A stretch of 64,000 nt of DNA from JAQBVV01 sp965249205 (GTDB lineage: Bacteria; Acidobacteriota; Vicinamibacteria; Vicinamibacterales; UBA2999), in NCBI GenBank assembly GCA_965249205.1, contig CBDFLL010000006.1, positions 992,001-1,056,000 of the forward strand. Reading direction: 5' to 3'. Below are positions 25,689 through 32,623 of the stretch, piece by piece. The notes below the pieces were generated by a model. It was not told the origin of the DNA and searched no databases. It worked only from the letters and a program-made list of their open reading frames with translations. A program made the position numbers and the translations under genes. Position 1 is the stretch's first letter, and each line of letters begins with the position of its first letter.

Positions 25689-26161
25689 CTGAGCGGACCC
25701 GCGGACGGCCGCGTCGACCCGTTCGACAGGCGATGCCCACGCGTATGCAGGTCGAGGTGGTGACGGCGGGCACGGCCCGTTCGCCGGGACTCGCCACGTG
25801 GCTGCGCACCATCGCGCCAGCCCGCGCACGTGGCACGGTGGCGGTCGCGATTGTTTCTGATGCTCGTGCTCGTCGCCTGAATCGCGTGTACCGAAGGCAA
25901 GACCGGCCGACCGATGTGCTGTCGTTTCCCTCGGAAGACCCCGGTTGTCTGGGCGACATCGTAATCGCGGCTGGCGTGGCTCGGCGCCAGGCCCGCACCG
26001 CGGGGCACTCCATCCAGACCGAGCTGCGCGTCTTGGCGCTGCACGGCCTCCTCCACCTGCTTGGGTATGATCACGAGCATGACGACGGTCGCATGGCCCG
26101 CACCGAAGCCAGGCTTCGGCGGCGCGGCGGGTTGCGTGAGGGTTTGATCGAGAGACACTAG
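25685..26161 (+). CDS. ybeY: Endoribonuclease YbeY, rRNA maturation factor
   Basis: YbeY is a zinc-dependent ribonuclease that processes 16S rRNA and aids ribosome quality control. The 158-residue protein carries the family's zinc motif H-x3-H-x5-H as HGLLHLLGYDH, and RPTDVLSFP ahead of it. The N terminus is Arg-rich for about 20 residues before homology starts; a later Met (MQVEVVT) is a possible start. It overlaps phoH by 4 bp upstream and the CorC-like gene by one base downstream. Confidence 0.92.
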   Translation: MTERTRGRPRRPVRQAMPTRMQVEVVTAGTARSPGLATWLRTIAPARARGTVAVAIVSDARARRLNRVYRRQDRPTDVLSFPSEDPGCLGDIVIAAGVARRQARTAGHSIQTELRVLALHGLLHLLGYDHEHDDGRMARTEARLRRRGGLREGLIERH

Positions 26162-27399
26162 TGACGCCACTTTCGCTGTTCCTCATCGCCTGTGCGACGG
26201 TGTTCCTGGGGTCGGTACAAGCGGCCTTCAGCGCGCTCATGCGCTTGTCGCTCCGACTGATGGCCGAACGCGGCGGCCGCGACGATCGCCTCGGTCAGTA
26301 CCTGGACGACCCTCTTCAGCTGTTCATACCCGTTCGTATTCTGATTGGGTTGTGCACCGTGCTAGCGGGTGTACTGATTGCCAGGCTCAGCACGGTGGAT
26401 GATGCCCTGGCGGTCGCGACGTTCTGTGTATCGCTGATTGCCTTCGTCATGGTCTGTGAGCACCTGCTTCCGATGTTTCTGACGCGTCGTAGTCCAGAGA
26501 AGACCCTCGATGTGCTCCTGTTGGCGTTCCATCCTGTCGCACGGGCCATGCGTCCGCTGACCCGCTTGCTCTGCGACATGTCCGGTGCCCGTGGCGACCG
26601 GGACACCCGGGGGGCCGAGGCCGACGTGGACGCGCCATCGAAAGCACCTGGTGTGCCAGACGATCAGGGAGAGGAGGGGGCGATTTCTGAGGCCGAAGGT
26701 CGCGAATTACTGCACTCGATCGTTGATTTCACCGAGACCGTCGTGCGCGAGGTCATGACGCCGCGCCCAGATATCATCTCGATTCGGGCTGATGCCTCCC
26801 TTGCTGATCTGCGTGCGCTGTTTCGTGAAGAGCAGTACTCACGCATACCGGTGTATCGCGGCAACCTCGACAACATCATCGGAATCGTGTTCGTGAAGGA
26901 TCTGGCTGCGTTGCCGCCAGGTGCCGAGCCACCGCTCACGACGTTGATGCGGTCGGCGTATATGGTCCCCGAGAGCAAGCGGGGGGCCGAGCTGCTGAAG
27001 GAGATGCAGCGTCAACAGGCGCAGACGGCCATCGTCGTCGACGAGCACGGTGGTACCGCCGGCCTGGTGACGGTGGAAGATCTGCTGGAGGAGATCGTCG
27101 GCGAAATTCGTGATGAGTATGACGTCGAGGCCGACACGGTCAGCGATGAGGGGCAAGGGGTATTCGTTTTCAACGGCAAAGTCGCGGTTGATGAGGTCAA
27201 GGACCGTCTGGGCGTGAGGATCGAGCGCGAGGGGTTCGAGACTGTGGGCGGGTATCTTCTGTCGCATCTTGGCCGGATGCCGTACGTGGGTGAGACGTTC
27301 GAAGTCGACGATCTTGCGGTCGAGGTCGTCGAGGTTGAGCGCCGGCGGATCACGAAAGTGCGGGTGCGGCGCGTCGGCGCCGTGCAGTCCCCAGGCTAG
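26161..27399 (+). CDS. HlyC/CorC-family transporter-associated protein (DUF21, CBS pair, CorC domain)
   Basis: A 412-residue membrane protein: an N-terminal DUF21 domain with about four hydrophobic segments over residues 1-135, an acidic Gly/Pro-rich linker, then a CBS pair starting near residue 195 (VVREVMTPRPDIISI and QTAIVVDEHGGTAGLVTVEDLLEEIVGEI), and a C-terminal CorC_HlyC domain. Relatives take part in magnesium or cobalt efflux and resistance. A GTG at 26161 is the start, within the ybeY stop. The linked mgtE gene, 1 kb downstream, is a magnesium channel, which may reflect a shared theme. Confidence 0.9.
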   Translation: MTPLSLFLIACATVFLGSVQAAFSALMRLSLRLMAERGGRDDRLGQYLDDPLQLFIPVRILIGLCTVLAGVLIARLSTVDDALAVATFCVSLIAFVMVCEHLLPMFLTRRSPEKTLDVLLLAFHPVARAMRPLTRLLCDMSGARGDRDTRGAEADVDAPSKAPGVPDDQGEEGAISEAEGRELLHSIVDFTETVVREVMTPRPDIISIRADASLADLRALFREEQYSRIPVYRGNLDNIIGIVFVKDLAALPPGAEPPLTTLMRSAYMVPESKRGAELLKEMQRQQAQTAIVVDEHGGTAGLVTVEDLLEEIVGEIRDEYDVEADTVSDEGQGVFVFNGKVAVDEVKDRLGVRIEREGFETVGGYLLSHLGRMPYVGETFEVDDLAVEVVEVERRRITKVRVRRVGAVQSPG

Positions 27400-27407
27400 A
27401 GCCGTTC

Positions 27408-28304
27408 GTGAAAGCTGGCTTCGTCTCTTTCATCGGCCGTCCAAACGCCGGCAAGTCCACACTCCTGAACCGTATCGTTGGCCACAAGCTGGCCATCGTG
27501 TCGAACAAGCCACAGACCACACGGACGCGGATCCTCGGCGTGAAGAACTATGCCGACGGGCAGGTGGTGTTTGTCGATACACCGGGGGTGCACAAACCGA
27601 CGCATCGCATGAACGTACGCATGGTCGACGTGGCGCTCGATGCTATGCGTGACGTGGATGTGCTCACACTCGTTGTCGACGTGTCTGTGAAGGAGGGTCC
27701 GGGTGACCGTCACCTGGTCGGGCTGCTCAGAGATGTGAAGGTGCCGGTCATCCTGGCGCTCAACAAGGTCGATCTAGTCGCGAAGGTCAGATTGCTCCCG
27801 ATCATCGACCGGTATCGACAGGCGCACCCTTTCGTGGAGTTCGTGCCGATTTCGGCGGCTGGCGGCACGAACGTCGACGTGCTTGAGACATTGTTTCTCA
27901 AGTGTCTTCCTGACGGCGATCCACTCTATCCGCCCGACTACGTGACGGACCAGCCGGATCGTTTCTTTGTGAGCGAAATCATTCGCGAGCAGGTGCTGCA
28001 GCTCACGCATGCAGAGTTGCCGTTCTCAACCGCTGTCGTCATTGACCGATTCGGCGAGCCTGACGCGGACAAGGTCGTGACGCTGTACTGCACCATTCTT
28101 GTGGAGCGGGAGTCGCAGAAGCCGATCGTGATTGGCAAGGGCGGCGCCATGATCAAGCAGATCGGGACCTCCGCGCGGATCGAGCTTGAGCGGTTTCTTG
28201 ATTCGCGGGTCTACCTGGATCTGCACGTGAAGGTGAAGTCGGAATGGCGCGACAACGATCGTGTCCTCGACGAGATGGGCCTGCAAGACAGGGCACGCTC
28301 GTAG
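27408..28304 (+). CDS. era: GTPase Era
   Basis: Era couples ribosome assembly to cell-cycle state by binding the 16S rRNA 3' end. In 298 residues: G1 GRPNAGKSTLLNRIVG, switch II DTPGVHKP, G4 NKVD, and a C-terminal KH domain with VIGKGGAMIKQIGTSAR. The start is a GTG at 27408, 9 bp after the CorC-like stop. The gene order phoH-ybeY-corC-era is widespread in bacteria and supports the call. Confidence 0.96.
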   Translation: MKAGFVSFIGRPNAGKSTLLNRIVGHKLAIVSNKPQTTRTRILGVKNYADGQVVFVDTPGVHKPTHRMNVRMVDVALDAMRDVDVLTLVVDVSVKEGPGDRHLVGLLRDVKVPVILALNKVDLVAKVRLLPIIDRYRQAHPFVEFVPISAAGGTNVDVLETLFLKCLPDGDPLYPPDYVTDQPDRFFVSEIIREQVLQLTHAELPFSTAVVIDRFGEPDADKVVTLYCTILVERESQKPIVIGKGGAMIKQIGTSARIELERFLDSRVYLDLHVKVKSEWRDNDRVLDEMGLQDRARS

Positions 28305-28394
28305 AGCGGAGGCCGAGCCTGGGCGAAAGATTTTCGAGCGAGCTGTCGAGCGTGCTAAATTGACCTGTTCACCTGTGCCTGACGGACCTTTACA

Positions 28395-28729
28395 ATGGCG
28401 TCGCAGCGAAGAATCGATCTCGTACTCGACTCGGTCAAGCGACTGCTGCGCATTGGTGCGACCGCTAACCTGCTGAATCTGCTGCAGAAGCAGCATCCCG
28501 CCGACCTCGCCCAGATCTTCAGCGAATTCCCCGACAAGGATCGCCAGGCCACGTTCAGGCTGCTGGCCGAGCGGAACGGCCGGCTCGCGATGGAAGCGGT
28601 GTCCGAGCTCGGTCCGGAGGCGGGTGCCGTGCTGCTGGCCACCCGCCCAGCGGAAGAGATCGCCAAACTGGCTCAGGAGATTCCGTCGGACGATGCCGCA
28701 GCGCTGATCGACCATCTCCCGAAGGACCT
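28395..28729 (+). pseudogene. mgtE: Magnesium transporter MgtE, 5' part, split by an IS110 element
   Basis: Codons 1-111 and two bases of codon 112 of mgtE, encoding the cytoplasmic N domain (LLQKQHPADLAQIFSEFP, then RLAMEAVSELGPEAGAVLL and IDHLPKDL). Reading continues 3 codons into the inserted element and stops at 28739. The rest of the gene resumes at 29896. Joining base 28729 to base 29898 gives an uninterrupted 457-residue MgtE, so the insertion is the only visible lesion. As it stands the N domain alone would be made, which cannot transport ions. Confidence 0.88.
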
Positions 28730-28740
28730 TGTATCTTGAT

Positions 28741-28897
28741 TTCGGACGGTCTATCTAGAGTCCGTCCACCCGCCGACGACAGCTCGAGAGGACCTTGGCC
28801 ACCCAGGCCGTCTGATAGCTGGGGCGTCGTTGGCGGCTCGTCCGTGAGCCCGTACAGTTGCCAGGGGGTGCGACCCCGTATCTGCAAGGCCGGGCCA
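28741..28897 (+). ncRNA. Putative bridge RNA of the IS110 element
   Basis: The noncoding left end can be drawn by hand as three hairpins: a 5' stem-loop GGACGG / CCGTCC (28744-28749 / 28762-28767); a loop closed by CAGCT / AGCTG (28780-28784 / 28817-28821) with an inner GGCC / GGCC hairpin; and a loop closed by GCCCG / CGGGC (28848-28852 / 28891-28895) with an inner GGGG / CCCC hairpin. The internal loops hold guide-like segments. AGGACCT (28789-28795) equals the left mgtE target including CT. CTGATAG (28812-28818) pairs with CTATCGG at the right target, one G-U. ACAGTTGC (28854-28861) equals the element's right end. TGCAAG (28883-28888) pairs with CTTGTA at the left end, one wobble. This order matches published IS110 bridge RNAs. 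Expression is inferred. Confidence 0.8.
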
Positions 28898-28926
28898 AGA
28901 CGGACTCGTCTGACCTGGAGGTTCGC

Positions 28927-29880
28927 ATGACATCGACTCCGATTTTCGTGGGCATCGACATCGCGAAGGCCGACTTCGTGGTGGCCTGCCGCCCGGCGGG
29001 CACGTCGTGGACGACACCGAATGCGGCCGCGGGCATCGCGGCCACTGTCGACCGTCTCCGCGCCCTGGCGCCGCGCCTCATCGTCCTGGAAGCGACCGGC
29101 GGCTACGAAACCGCGCTCGTCGTGGCGCTCGCCGCAGCGGCTCTCCCCGTCGTCGTGGCGAATCCGCGCCAGGTGCACGACTTCGGCAAAGCCACGGGGC
29201 AGCAGGCGAAAACGGACCGCCTCGATGCGCAGCTGCTCGCGCTCTTTGCCGAACGGGTGCAGCCCGCGCCTCGGCCGGTGCCGGATGCGGCGCTGCAGCA
29301 GCTCGCAGCGCTCAGTACCCGCCGCCGGCAGCTCTTAGACATGTTGACCGCGGAGCGCAATCGCCTGGAGCATGCGGCGGCGCCCGTGCGCCGAGAGATC
29401 ACCCGGCACATCCACTGGCTCGAGCGCCGGGTCACGGCAGTCGATCGCGATCTCGATGACACGCTGCAGCAGAGCCCGATCTGGCGGGCGAAAGAAAACC
29501 TGCTCCGCAGCGCACCGGGGGTCGGGCCCGTCGTGAGCCGGACGCTCCTGACGGACCTCCCCGAACTCGGGCAGCTCACTCGCAAACAGATCGCGGCGCT
29601 CGTGGGGGTGGCGCCCCTCGCGCGCGATAGCGGCACGCTCCGCGGCAAGCGCGTCATCTGGGGCGGTCGCGCGCCGGTCCGGGCTGTGCTCTATATGGGT
29701 GCGCTGGTCGCGGCCCACCGCAATCCGGTGATTCGCGCCTTCTACCGGCGGCTCCTGGCCCTGGGCAAACCCAAGAAGGTCGCCCTCGTCGCGTGTATGC
29801 GGAAGCTCTTGACCATCCTCAACGCGATGGTGCGGACCAACACGAGGTGGCAGGAAGTGAGTCACCCGGACCACGCTTGA
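28927..29880 (+). CDS. IS110-family transposase (DEDD recombinase)
   Basis: 317 residues with both IS110 domains. The RuvC-like N domain has the acidic residues in FVGIDIAKADF, IVLEATGGYE and AKTDRLDAQ. The C-terminal Tnp20 domain has LLRSAPGVGPVVSRTLL, IAALVGVAPLARDSGTLRGKR with the serine taken as catalytic, and RAVLYMGALVA. A GGAGG ribosome site at 28917-28921 precedes the ATG at 28927 by 5 bp. The frame is intact, so the element may be active. The transposase would act with the RNA encoded just upstream. Confidence 0.95.
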   Translation: MTSTPIFVGIDIAKADFVVACRPAGTSWTTPNAAAGIAATVDRLRALAPRLIVLEATGGYETALVVALAAAALPVVVANPRQVHDFGKATGQQAKTDRLDAQLLALFAERVQPAPRPVPDAALQQLAALSTRRRQLLDMLTAERNRLEHAAAPVRREITRHIHWLERRVTAVDRDLDDTLQQSPIWRAKENLLRSAPGVGPVVSRTLLTDLPELGQLTRKQIAALVGVAPLARDSGTLRGKRVIWGGRAPVRAVLYMGALVAAHRNPVIRAFYRRLLALGKPKKVALVACMRKLLTILNAMVRTNTRWQEVSHPDHA

Positions 29881-29895
29881 CTTTCGAGACAGTTG

Positions 29896-30936
29896 CTATC
29901 GGCTGCGGTCCTCGATCTGATGCGTCCCGACGAGTCGGGCGTCGTCGAGCACCTGCTCGAATATCACGAGCAGACGGCGGGCCGCATCATGAACCCGCAT
30001 GTCTTCGCACTCAATGAAGACATGACGGTCGGCGAGGCCATCACCGAACTCCAGACGAACCGCGACGTCGAGATGGTCTTCTATCTCTACGTCGTCGATG
30101 AGCGCCGCCATCTGGTCGGGGTGACCTCACTTCGCCGGTTGTTGCTTGTGTCGCCAGAGACGCCGCTCAAGCGGATCATGACAGCCGACTTGATTAGCTC
30201 GCGAGTCGACACCGACCAGGAAGAGGTGGCGCAACAGGTCGCGTCCTACAACCTGCTGGCGATTCCGGTCGTTGACGAGGAGAACAAACTCGTCGGTGTG
30301 ATCACGGTGGATGACATTATTGACGTCATCAAGGACGAGGCCACCGAAGATATTTATCGGCTGGCTGGTGTCGTCGGCGATGAAAGCGCGTTTACGCCGG
30401 CCGCTGAATCACTGCGCAAGCGGCTGCCCTGGCTGGGGGTGAACCTGGTCACGGCGTTCATGGCGGCCTCTGTCGTGGCCCTGTTCGAGGGCACGATCGA
30501 GCGCATCACGGCGCTGGCCGTGTTCATGCCAATCGTGGCCGGCATGGGCGGCAACGCCGCGACACAGACGCTCACGGTCATCGTCCGTGGCATTGCGCTA
30601 GGCGAGGTCACCTGGGGCAACTCCCGAAAGGCGCTGATCAAGGAGGCCGTCGTTGGCCTCGGTAACGGCGTCGCCCTTGGGCTGGTCGCGGCCACCGTGG
30701 CCTGGGCCACTCGAGGCAGTCCGGCGCTGGGCTTGATTCTGTGCGCCGCGATGATCATCAACATGGTCGTGGCGGCGACCGCAGGCACGCTCGTCCCGCT
30801 GGGCCTGCGAGCCGCCAACGTCGATCCGGCGCTCGCGTCGTCGGTGTTCATCACGACATTGACCGACGTGTTCGGGTTCTTCACGTTTCTGGGTCTGGCC
30901 ACGGTGTTCCTGCGATATCTGGTGCCGCTCGCGTGA
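29896..30936 (+). pseudogene. mgtE: Magnesium transporter MgtE, 3' part after the IS110 element
   Basis: Continuation of the interrupted mgtE: end of the N domain (LLEYHEQTAGRIMNP), two CBS domains (about 30010-30360), a plug helix, and the membrane channel domain with five hydrophobic segments, including NAATQTLTVIVRGIALGEV and NMVVAATAGTLVPLGL, which line the magnesium pore in the family. Without the insertion the total length, 457 residues, is standard. Transcription reading through the element plus an internal TTG at 29893 could give a partial channel, but that is speculative. Confidence 0.88.
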
Positions 30937-30967
30937 CGGGCCCAACGCAGTAAACTAGACAAGGTCC

Positions 30968-31711
30968 GTGCCTCTGTACACCGCCGATGCGCTCATCCTC
31001 CGTACATACAGGCTCGGGGAATCCGATTGTATCGTGGTGTTTCTTACCCGCGACCGGGGAAAGAAGCGAGGCGTCGCCAAAGGGGCCCGTCGCGCACGTT
31101 CGCCCTTTGCCGGCGCGCTGGAGCCGCTCACGGAAGCTCGTGTGGCCTACTTCGAGAAGGAGCGACGCGAGTTGGTAGGGCTGAACTTCGCCGAGACCAT
31201 TCGTTCGCCGCTGGGGCTGATTGGTCCGGTGACATCGAGCCGCGAGGACAGGGGCGATCGAACTCCAGGCGAATCTGTTGCTGGCGAGTCCGCACGGGAG
31301 GCCGCGCACGGCATCGACGGCGACGCGTTAGGATACGTTGGGTATTTCGCAGAACTACTCGACGAGTGGGCCCAGGACGCCGACGCCGACGAACGTCTCT
31401 ATCGACTCGGTGCATCGATGCTCCATGCGCTGGGGGCCGGCGCGCCGGCTGATCCGCTTGCGCGATACTTCGAGTATTGGCTCCTCAGATTGCAGGGGGT
31501 GTACCCGGAGACGCAGGGAACGCTCTCGGATGCGGCGATGGCATTTCTGGCCGCCTCGCGTGGCCTGGGGCCGAAGCGGGTGGGTGAGTTGCCGGCCGAG
31601 CGTCGCACCTTGAGGGAACTGGAGCAGGTGCACCGTGGCCTCATCGCTACGCATCTGGAAAAAACATTGAAATCGGAGCGCGTGCTTCGCGAACTCCGCC
31701 GCCACACTTAG
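30968..31711 (+). CDS. recO: DNA repair protein RecO, without the zinc-finger cysteines
   Basis: RecO with RecF and RecR loads RecA onto SSB-coated DNA. The 247-residue protein opens with YTADALILRTYRLGESDCIVVFLTRDRGKKRGVAKGARR split over the OB fold, the standard RecO start, and ends in the helical domain. In the middle, where most RecO proteins have two CxxC-type pairs forming a zinc finger, the sequence runs LRLQGVYPETQGTLSDAAMAFL without cysteines. The GTG at 30968 is chosen. An Asp/Glu/Arg-rich insertion lies near residue 90. The gene call is solid; the missing zinc site is an observed deviation. Confidence 0.9.
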   Translation: MPLYTADALILRTYRLGESDCIVVFLTRDRGKKRGVAKGARRARSPFAGALEPLTEARVAYFEKERRELVGLNFAETIRSPLGLIGPVTSSREDRGDRTPGESVAGESAREAAHGIDGDALGYVGYFAELLDEWAQDADADERLYRLGASMLHALGAGAPADPLARYFEYWLLRLQGVYPETQGTLSDAAMAFLAASRGLGPKRVGELPAERRTLRELEQVHRGLIATHLEKTLKSERVLRELRRHT

Positions 31712-31732
31712 ACACCTAGGGCAGCCGCCGTT

Positions 31733-32620
31733 GTGACATTTCAGGACCTCATTCTCAAGCTCTCGGCCTATTGGGCGTCGCACGGCTGTCTGCTGCAGCA
31801 GTCACTCGATCTCGAAGTGGGCGCCGGCACGTCGCATCCCGAGACCTTGTTCCGCGTGCTCGGGCCGCAGCCCTGGAGCGTGGCGTACGTGCAACCGTCG
31901 CGACGGCCAGACGACGGTCGGTTTGGCCAGAACCCGAACCGCCTGTTCAAGCATCATCAGTATCAGGTCATCCTCAAGCCGTCGCCGGATGACGTGCAGC
32001 AGATTTATCTCGACAGTCTCGAAGCCTGCGGGATCAACCCGCGGCAGCACGACATCCGGTTCGAAGAGGACAACTGGGAGTCGCCAACGCTTGGCGCCTG
32101 GGGGATCGGCTGGCAGGTCATGCTTGATGGTCTGGAGATTACGCAGTTCACCTACTTCCAGCAGGTGGGCGGTATCGATCTTGCGCCGATCTCGTGCGAG
32201 ATCACGTACGGCCTCGAGCGGATCGCGATGTTTCTGCAACGTGTTGATAGCGTCTTCGATCTCGAATGGGGTGGAGGCGTGAAATACGGCGAGGTGCGAT
32301 TGCAGGAAGAGATCGAACAGTCGAAATATGCCTTTGGTCAGGTGGACATGCCGCCTGAGGAGTTCGCCGCACTTCATCGGGACCTGTTCGACAAGAACTA
32401 CGGTTTCTCCGAGCGCCTGCTGGCGTCTGGCCTGATCGGGCCGGCTCTCGAGCACTGTCTCAAGTGTTCACATTTGTTTAACCTGCTTGATTCCAGCGGC
32501 AGTATCGGCGTCACCGAGCGCACCACGTACATTCTTCGCGTCCGGCAGCTCGCCGTTGGCATCGCAGCGGCGTACGCCGGATCGTCTACCGGAACAGCCG
32601 CGGCGTCAGAGGGTCTCTAG
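31733..32620 (+). CDS. glyQ: Glycyl-tRNA synthetase alpha subunit
   Basis: The alpha subunit of the bacterial alpha2-beta2 GlyRS carries the class II catalytic core. The protein of 295 residues has MTFQDLILKLSAYWASHGC, EVGAGTSHPETLFRVLGP, PSRRPDDGRFGQNPNR and EITQFTYFQQVGG, all highly conserved. The start is a GTG at 31733. It is 3 bp from glyS, with which it is certainly co-transcribed. Confidence 0.97.
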   Translation: MTFQDLILKLSAYWASHGCLLQQSLDLEVGAGTSHPETLFRVLGPQPWSVAYVQPSRRPDDGRFGQNPNRLFKHHQYQVILKPSPDDVQQIYLDSLEACGINPRQHDIRFEEDNWESPTLGAWGIGWQVMLDGLEITQFTYFQQVGGIDLAPISCEITYGLERIAMFLQRVDSVFDLEWGGGVKYGEVRLQEEIEQSKYAFGQVDMPPEEFAALHRDLFDKNYGFSERLLASGLIGPALEHCLKCSHLFNLLDSSGSIGVTERTTYILRVRQLAVGIAAAYAGSSTGTAAASEGL

Positions 32621-32623
32621 GGT

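Larger units (their letters stand above)
28728..29897 (+). mobile_element. IS110-family insertion sequence in mgtE
   Basis: About 1.17 kb, delimited by a CT dinucleotide at 28728-28729 (left) and 29896-29897 (right). One copy of CT plus the two mgtE flanks restores the reading frame, so this is the strand-exchange core. There is no target duplication beyond the CT and there are no terminal inverted repeats, as expected for IS110 elements, which use a DEDD recombinase. A noncoding 5' region of about 190 bp precedes the transposase, the arrangement of the IS110 group with a 5' bridge RNA, not IS1111. The right noncoding end is only about 15 bp. Confidence 0.92.

Noticed and set aside
28730..29897. 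The element in mgtE as an IS1111-group member
   Set aside because: IS1111 elements have subterminal inverted repeats and carry the RNA at the 3' end. Here the long noncoding part is at the 5' end and the 3' noncoding part is only about 15 bp.
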